DNA of 64,000 bases from Liolophura sinensis (taxonomy: Eukaryota; Mollusca; Polyplacophora; Chitonida; Chitonidae), in assembly GCF_032854445.1 (NCBI RefSeq), contig NC_088297.1, positions 23,385,127-23,449,126 on the forward strand. The letters are read 5' to 3'. Below are positions 57,170 through 64,000 of this stretch, one piece after another. Numbering within the stretch: the first letter of the stretch is position 1; the number at the start of each line of letters is the position of its first letter. The position numbers and the translations under genes were made by a program. The notes under the pieces are model-generated. The model was not told the origin of the DNA, did no database searches, and saw only the letters and a list, made by a program, of their open reading frames with translations.

Positions 57170-60100
57170 CTGTGGAAAAAAAGGATTCTGGATCACATGG
57201 TTTGCCTGCTACTAAATAATAGATAATATTTGAAGATTTGCATTTAATGAAACACAAATTTATGTGGAATCGACTGACTGCATCTCTTCCTCTCAGGACG
57301 ATGAAACTGCTCTATGGCTTGTTTTTTGAGGTCATTATGTTTTGTTCTTGGTGGTCGACAGAGTGAATCTAGCTCGCCAGCTCTAATTGCGTCTCTAGAG
57401 TTGGAACTTTTTAGTCGACAGCTCAGCTAGATTAGTACTTTCAAGCTTTCGTGTGTATTAGGCAAAGTTAAGAAAAAAGGAAGATAAACTCATATCCGTA
57501 CATTCCTAAGACAAGAGCACCACTCATGACCGTGTATTCCTAAGGCAAGAACAGCACTCATAATTTTACATTCCTAAGGAAAGAACAGCATTCCTCACCG
57601 TATATTCCTAAGGCGAGAACAGCACTCAAAATCTTACATTCCTAAGGCAAGAACAGCACTCATAACCGTGCATTCCTAAGGCAAGAGTAGCACTCATAAC
57701 CGTGTATTCCAAAGGCAAGATCAGCACTCATAATCCTACATTCCTAAGGCAAGAGCAGCACTCAAAATCCTACATTCCTAAGGCAAGAACAGCAAACATA
57801 ACCGTACATACTTAAGGCAACAGCAACCCTCATAACGGTACATTCTTAAGGCGAGAACACCATTCATAACCCTACATTCCCAAGGCAAGAACAGCACTCC
57901 TAACTGTATATTCCTAAGGTAAGAACAGCACTCCTATCCGTACATTCCTAAGGCAAGAACAGCACTCATAACCCTACATTCCTAAGGCAAGAACAGCACA
58001 CATAACCGTACATTCCTTAGGCAAAAACAGCACTCATAACCCTACATTCCTAAGGCAAGAACAGCACTCATAACCCTACATTCCCAAGGCAAGAACAGCA
58101 CTCATAACCGTATATTCCTAAGGCAAGAACAGCACTCCTAACCGTACATTTCTAAGGCAAGAACAGCACTCCTAACCGTATATTCCTAAGGCAAGAACAA
58201 CACTCATAACCCTACATTCCTAAGGCAAGAACAGCACTCGTAACCCTACATTCCTTAGGCAAGAACAAAACACATAACCGTACATACTTAAGGCAACAGC
58301 AACCCTCATAACGGTACATTCTTAAGGCAGGAGCAGCACTCATAACCCTACATTCCTAAGGCAAGAACAGCACTCATAACCCTACATTCCTAAGGCAAGA
58401 ACAGCACTCCTAACCGTATATTCCTAAGGCAAGAACAGCACTCATAACGCTACATTTCTAAGGCAAGAACAGCACTCCAAACCGTATATTCCTAAGGTAA
58501 GAACAGCACTCCTAACCGTATATTCCTAAGGCAAGAACAGCACTCATAACCCTACATTCCTAAGGCAAATACAGCACTCATAACCCTACATTCCTAAGGC
58601 AGAACAGCACTCATAACCGTACATTCCTACGGCAACAACAGCACTCATTACCGTACATCCCTAAGGCAAGAACAGCACTCATAACCGTACATTTGTAAGG
58701 AAAGAACAGCACTCATAACCGTACATTCCTAAGGCAAGAACAGCACTCACAACCCTACATTCCTAAGGCAAGAACAGCACTTATAATCGTAAGTTCCTAA
58801 AGCAAGAGCAGCACTCATAACCCTACATTCTTAAGGCAAGAACAGCACTCATAACCGTACATTTCTAAGGCAAGAGCAGCACTTGCAACCCTACATTCCT
58901 AAAGCAAGAACAGCACTCATACCCGTACGTTCCTAAGGCAAGAACAGCACTTATAACCTTGCATTCCTAAGGCAAGAACAGCACTCATAACTGTACATTC
59001 CTTAGGCAAGAGCAGCACTCACAACTGTACATTCCTAAGGCAAGAGCAGCACTCATAACCGAACATTCCTATAGTACAACAGCACTCATAACCGTATATT
59101 CCTAAGGCAAGAACAGCACTCATTATCGCACATTCCTAAGGCAAGATCAGCACTCATAGCAGTACATTCCTTAGGCAAGAACAGCACTCATAACCCTACA
59201 TTCCTAAGGCAAGAACAGCACTCATAACCGTATATTCCTAAGGCAACAACAGCACTCATAACCCTACATTCCTAAGGCAAGAACAGCACTCATAACCCTA
59301 CGTTACTAAGGCAAGAGCAGCACTCATAACCATACATTCCTAAGGCAAAAACAGCACTCGTAACCCTACATTCCTTAGGCAAGAACAGCACACATAACCG
59401 TACATACTTAAGGCAACAGCAACCCTCATAACGGTACATTCTTAAGGCGAGAACAACACTCATAACCGTACATTCCCAAGGAAGGAACAACACTCATAAC
59501 CGTACATTCCTAAGGCAAGAGCAGAACTCATAACCCTACATACCTAAGGCAAGAACAGCACTCATAACCCTACATTCTTAAGGCAAGAGCAGCACTCAAA
59601 ACCCTACATTCCTAAGGCAAGAACAGCACTCATAACCCTACGTTACTAAGGCAAGAGCACCACTCATAACCATACATTCCTAAGGCAAGAACAGCACTCA
59701 TAACCCTACATTCCTAAGGCAAGAACAGCACACATAACCGTACATACTTAAGGCAACAGCAACCCTCATAACGGTACATTCTTAAGGCAGGAGCAGCACT
59801 CATAACCCTAAATTCCCAAGGCAAGAACAGCACTCCTAACCGTACATTCCTAAGGCAAGAACAGCAATCCTAACGGTATATTCCTAAGGCAACAACTGCA
59901 ATTCTAACCGTATATTCCTAAGGCAACAACAGCACTCATAACCGTACATTCCTAAGGCAAAAACAGCACTCATAACCGTTCATCCCTAAGGCGAGAGCAC
60001 CACTCATAAGCGTACATTCTTAAGGCAAGAACAGCACTCATAACCGTACATCCCTAAGGCAAGAACAGCACTCATAACCGTATATTCCTAAGGCAAGAGC

Positions 60101-63100
60101 AGCACTCATAACCGTATATTCCTAAGGCAACAACAGCACTCATAAGCCTACATTCCTAAGGCAAAAACAGCACTCATAACCGTACATTCTTAAGGCGAGA
60201 GCACCACTCATAACCGTACATTCCCAAGGAAGGAACAGCACACATAACCGTACATTCCTAAGGCAAGAGCAGAACTCATAACCCTACATACCTAAGGCAA
60301 CAACAGCACTCATAACCATACATTCTTAAGGCAAGAGCAGGACTCAAAACCCTACATTCCTAAGGCAAGAGCAGCACTAATAACCATACATTCCTAAGGC
60401 AAAAACAGCACTCATTACCGGTACATTCCTAAGGCAAGAGGAGCACTGACAACCGTACATTCCTAAGGCGAGATCAGAACTCATAGAGTTACATTCCTAA
60501 GACAAGAGGCAGTATGGGCTCGCATACTGTATGTGTATATGAATATGTACACACTCCTAATGACTCCTCGTTTTCACATGACTGCAGAAATGTTACGTAC
60601 GACGTAAAACCTCAAGCATACACACTTACATTCTAAAGTAAGAAACCTTTTTTTAAGGAATGTTACTCGTAATTTCTACCTTACGGAAATCATAGACATT
60701 CCGTTTTCCCCTTTTACATGCGCGGTTTGTTTGGCTGGGACGTAAAAGCCCACATTTCAAAAGAACTACAACAGACGATTGTATACTTCTCACCTGTGAT
60801 GAAAACGTCAGCTATCGACCCCGACATGTTGACTGTCAGCTGAGTTATCAGGCTAAACGCGATACAGTCCACTTCTGACGGCTGGTAGCCCATAAGAAAC
60901 TTCTTTGACCCTGCATTAAAACCACAAAGTAACAGACAGTAAAATTATTTTCAGGAGCATAGATTTGAATGTATAACAGCTAACTGTCACGAAGGAAAAC
61001 GACAACTCCAATCAATAAAATAAAAAATACTAAAAGAAGTCATAGAATGTTACCAAGAAAAGCCGACAAGGCCTCAATATCCTTCCTCATGACGTCATGG
61101 AGCTCTTCTCGCGTATGTCTGCCCATGCCTTGATAATACGCCGCCGTCCGCACCTTACGCCCTATGAACCATCGCACGAGGCGGGGAATCCCCGCCTCAG
61201 ACATCCAGGGCTTGTCCTGGTTGTATAGCCAGCGCTCTATTATCATGTACCTGCGGTGTAGAGGAGAAATTGTGATTAAAGTTAGATTTGAGTGTCGGTC
61301 TGGGTTGTGTTGTCAGCGCTCTATTACCAATCTGATTAATTTAGCCAGTGCTATTATCAGTCTGAATAATATAGCCAGTGCTCTATTGTCAGTCTGAGAT
61401 GTATAGCCAGCGCTTTATTTTAAGTCTGAATAATATAGCCAGTGCTCTATTGTCAGTCTGAGATGTATAGCCATCGCTCTATTATCAGTCTGAAAAATAT
61501 AGCCAGTGCTCTATTGTCAGTCTGAGTTGTATAGCCAGCGCTCCATTATCAGTTTGAATTCTATAGCCAGTGCTCTATTATCAATCTGAATAACAAAGCC
61601 AGTGCTCTATTGTCAGTCTGAGCTGCATAGCCAGTGCTCTATTATCAGTCTGAGTTGTACAGTCAACGCTTTGTCAGTCTGATTCTATAGTCAACGCTTT
61701 ATTGTCAGTCTGATTCTATTGCCAGTGCTCTATTATCAGTGTGAGTTGTATAGTCAGCGCTCTATTATCAGTGTGAGTTGTATAGTTAGCGCTCTATTAT
61801 CAGTGTGAGTTGTATAGTCAGCGCTCTGTTATCAGTGTGAGTTGTATAGTCAGTGCTCTATTATCAGTGCGAGTTGTATAGACAGCGCTCTATTGTCAGG
61901 CTGAATTTTATAGTCAGTGCTCTATTATCAGTCTGAGTTGTATAGTCAGCAATCCATTAGTCTGATTTTATAGCCAGTGCTGTATTATCAGTTTGAGTTG
62001 TATAGTTAGCGCTCTATTGTCAGGCTGAGTTGTATAATGAGTGTTCTATTTTCAGTTTGAGTTGTATAGTCAGCGCTGTATTGTCAGGCTGAGTTTTATA
62101 GTCAGTGCTCTATTATCAGTCTGAGTTGTATAGTCAGCGCTCTATTTTCAGGCTGAGTTGTATAGTCAGAGATCTGTTGTCTGTCTGAGTTGTATAGTTA
62201 GTGCTCTGTTATTGGTCTGTGTTTTATAGTCAGCGCTCTATTATCAGGCTGAGTTGTATAGTCAGCGATCTATTGTCAGTCTGAGTTGTACAGTCAGCGC
62301 TCTATTATCAGTCTGAGTTGTATACTCAGCGCTCTATTATTGGTCTGAGACGTATAGTCAGTGCTCTTATCAGTCTGAGTTGTATAGTCAGCGACCTATT
62401 GTCAGTCTGAGTTGTATAGTCAGCGCTCTATTATCAGTCTGAGTTGTACAGTCAGCGCTCTATTATCAGTCTGAGTTGTATAGTCAGCGCTCTATTGTCA
62501 GTCTGAGTTGTATAGTCAGCGCTCTACTATTCGTCTGAGATGTATAGTCAGTGCTCTTATCAGTCTGAGTTGTATAGTCAGCGCTGTATTTTCAGTCTGA
62601 GATATATAGCCAGTGCTCTATTATCAGTCTGAGTTGTATAAAATCATTACAGACGTACAAGTAAAACCAAGAGCAGTGACCACAGTGTGATAGTTGGCAA
62701 ACGGTCACACGTAATCGATGAAACGCGACCTCCTGTCACTTTACCTCAGGCAGAGTTTTATTTGAACTATTCATATATATGCATAAATAGTAGCAATCTA
62801 CACGCCCACTAGCATCACGGCTCAAGCAGAATCTGGTTAAAAACGCAGGGTTGTTAATTACAATTTACTTAAAGTCACTCGTCTAGAATATTACTCAAAA
62901 TACTGTGTTGTCATCACATTTAGCATCACATTATAACATTCTCTCCTAGAACATGCCTTGCGTCTTTCCAACATCATTGAAAACTGTTGACTGCTTCTCT
63001 TTCCATGATTCCGTCCTATTTTCTTACTTTATATACTTTCTTAGTTCTTTGGTGGTTTGTGTTAAACCCTGTTATAGGGAAATGGCCTTGCGATTATTGA

Positions 63101-63894
63101 CCTGAAACGTCCTTTTTGGTTGACGACTGGTTTACGAATGTCTGTTTCGACGCATAGATACATCTATTTCATTAAGGGATATTTAAATGTCGTCCGAATG
63201 GTTTTAAAATAATAAAACGATTGTGTTAAGCTTTTCAGATCAGTTTAGAAATTTTAAATCTGTTGTGAAGCTGGATTAAGTTATATCCGTCTATCCGTCA
63301 GAAATTCCTTGTCCAAGGCCGGGATTGATCCACCATTTGAGGTGACTCGTGATAGAGAGTGGTGCATCTCACTCAGTGAACTCTTCCAAATTCCAAACGA
63401 AATGGGAGCGTACCAGCGCAGCACACTGACTCAATGTACAGTGTGGTCGTTATGAGTTCAAGTCCATCCTATGTGGGTTTCCTCTCTGGCCGTACTTTGT
63501 TCGATTTCCTCCCAACTTAATGTGTCAGCCGTCGAATAAGTGAAATATTCTTGAGTACGACTTAAAATAAATGAATAAATGAACATATATCATGCAGATT
63601 CCCAGAAAGGCACTATCTTGTGAAGCGGACACTTTGTGTGGACTTTCCTGTGAACTACATAAACAGTTCAAAATACGATACCATCTTACACACTTACCAC
63701 GTCAACGATTCTTCCAAAAGTTTTGAAAATGCCCGTGCAACGGCCTGATTGGCTCGATCTAGACGGAAATTGAGGTCGACATCAAATTTCTTGTTCAGGA
63801 AGTCGATGCAGAACTGACTGTCCGCCTTGGAAACGCCGTTATAGCGAATCCAGGGAATCTTCCCTTTACTCGATTTCTTCATACCGTGAACATT
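57063..63894 (-). CDS. FAXC-like: FAXC-like gene copy 2, 3' four exons; 5' part beyond the window
   Basis: Seen: minus-strand exons 63894-63698, 61250-61054, 60910-60794 and 57169-57063 join in phase into 205 aa plus TAG, with every exon intact. Order: NVHGMKKSSKGKIPWIRYNG and FCIDFLNKKFDVDLN (end of the thioredoxin-like domain), then IIERWLYNQDKPW and GRHTREELHDVMRKDIEAL (C-domain helices), then SKKFLMGYQPSEVDCIAFSL, then ELLDYCDRMRRRFWPDWEEC and a Lys/Thr-rich tail. Exon sizes 197, 197 and 117 equal those of copy 1, but the protein differs at a large share of positions, so the duplication is old. The family's D-x-x-x-FG core reads DCIAFS here. The anchor and SPFC exons should lie beyond 64000. 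An AATAAA on the minus strand at 56923-56918 suits a short 3' UTR. Likely functional. Confidence 0.9.
57490..60505. repeat. 34-bp minisatellite, about 88 units
   Basis: Core cctaaggcaagaacagcact then cataaccgtacatt. A variant pair with catacttaaggcaacagcaa recurs near 57805, 58285, 59402 and 59740, showing block copying. Fills FAXC copy 2 intron 5. Confidence 0.96.
60794..60910 (-). CDS. FAXC copy 2 exon 5
   Basis: The acceptor is ggttttaatgcag and the donor gtgaga; 117 nt. It encodes SKKFLMGYQPSEVDCIAFSL to IADVFITG, aligned throughout with copy 1 exon 5. Confidence 0.9.
61054..61250 (-). CDS. FAXC copy 2 exon 4
   Basis: The acceptor is ctacaccgcag and the donor gtaaca; 197 nt. It encodes MIIERWLYNQDKPWMSEAG to LSAFLG. 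Its first 30 nt are the seed of the 32-bp array lying just upstream. Confidence 0.93.
61295..62640. repeat. 32-bp minisatellite made from the start of FAXC copy 2 exon 4, about 42 units
   Basis: Core ttgtatagtcagcgctctat then tatcagtctgag. The exon edge at 61220-61245 reads ttgtatagccagcgctctat followed by tatca; the best unit (near 61522) differs at a single base over 25. The array starts about 40 bp beyond the exon's acceptor, inside intron 3. Confidence 0.95.
63400..63590 (+). mobile_element. tRNA-derived SINE, most of the element
   Basis: It has a B-box-like region (ggtcgttatgagttcaagtc), body, and tail gtgaaatattcttgagtacg followed by an AAATGAATAAATGAA-like run. It lies in FAXC copy 2 intron 3. 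Confidence 0.78.
63698..63894 (-). CDS. FAXC copy 2 exon 3
   Basis: The acceptor is gctctacacag and the donor gtaagt; 197 nt, phase 0 in, phase 2 out. It encodes NVHGMKKSSKGKIPWIRYNG to LLEESLTW. Confidence 0.92.
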
Positions 63895-64000
63895 CTGTGT
63901 AGAGCAAGCAACAAATATACGTATGATGAAAAACAATTGTTTATTCATTTCAGTTTTGTTTAACATCCTTCTCAGGGATGTCTGATTAATTTAATAGGCC

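Larger units (their letters stand above)
56300..63180. repeat. Interspersed repeat family, three copies, one inverted
   Basis: The longest copy (62950-63180, +) holds gattccgtcctattttctta, ggccttgcgattattgacct and gtctgtttcgacgcatagat. A shorter + copy lies at 56810-56970, and an inverted one at 56300-56380 (tgacgtttcaggtcaatgat). Class unknown; perhaps the end of a retroelement. Confidence 0.55.

Noticed and set aside
58060-58090. Telomere-like taaccctac strings in the 34-bp array
   Set aside because: They occur once per unit with variable bases and no TTAGGG tract.
57490-60505. CRISPR-like regular array
   Set aside because: No distinct repeat and spacer parts; the whole 34-bp unit is repeated, and the context is an intron of a eukaryotic gene.

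Overview
Eukaryotic nuclear DNA: split genes with GT-AG introns, many tandem-repeat arrays, and many tRNA-derived SINE copies ending in a (ATAAA)n-like tail. The SINE type and the gene families point to a lophotrochozoan, most likely a mollusc (inference; no species can be named from sequence alone). Four host genes are supported. (1) A PAF-acetylhydrolase (PLA2G7 family) on +, eight exons from 11254 to 22516, with a complete Ser-Asp-His triad at human spacing; its N-terminal exon(s) are not visible and probably lie upstream of the window. (2) A small unrecognised two-exon gene on -, 35200 to 32666, 79 aa. (3) A 'failed axon connections' (FAXC)-like gene on +, six exons from 39255 to 49752, whose third exon has lost its frame. 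(4) A second FAXC-like gene on -, entering from the right edge, with four intact exons from 63894 to 57063. The two FAXC-like genes converge tail to tail and share internal exon sizes of 197, 197 and 117 nt (196 in the damaged exon).

Layout: 1-11.25 kb is mostly non-coding (old repeats, a 47-bp minisatellite at 6.6-7.8 kb). 11.25-24.7 kb is the PAF-AH gene, with minisatellites in introns 1, 2 and 6. 24.7-32 kb is intergenic, with 58-, 28- and 44-bp arrays. 32-35.2 kb is the small gene, with a 44-bp array in its intron. 36.4-38.95 kb is a 34-bp array between the divergent small gene and FAXC copy 1. 39.2-49.8 kb is FAXC copy 1, with an exon-derived array, a decayed Tc1-like transposon, MITEs, two more arrays and a 200-N gap. 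49.8-57 kb is convergent intergenic DNA with SINEs, a 70-bp array and a decayed retroelement. 57-64 kb is FAXC copy 2, with a 3-kb 34-bp array and a second exon-derived array.

The most unusual feature is the tandem repeats. By my boundaries about 29% of the window is minisatellite. Two arrays, one in each FAXC-like gene, are visibly built from the edge of a neighbouring coding exon: the 82-bp array after FAXC-1 exon 2 repeats the exon end plus its splice donor, and the 32-bp array before FAXC-2 exon 4 repeats the start of that exon. Several other intronic arrays carry splice-donor-like cores in the sense of the host gene. No virus-like element looks intact. No CRISPR, rRNA or true tRNA gene was seen.
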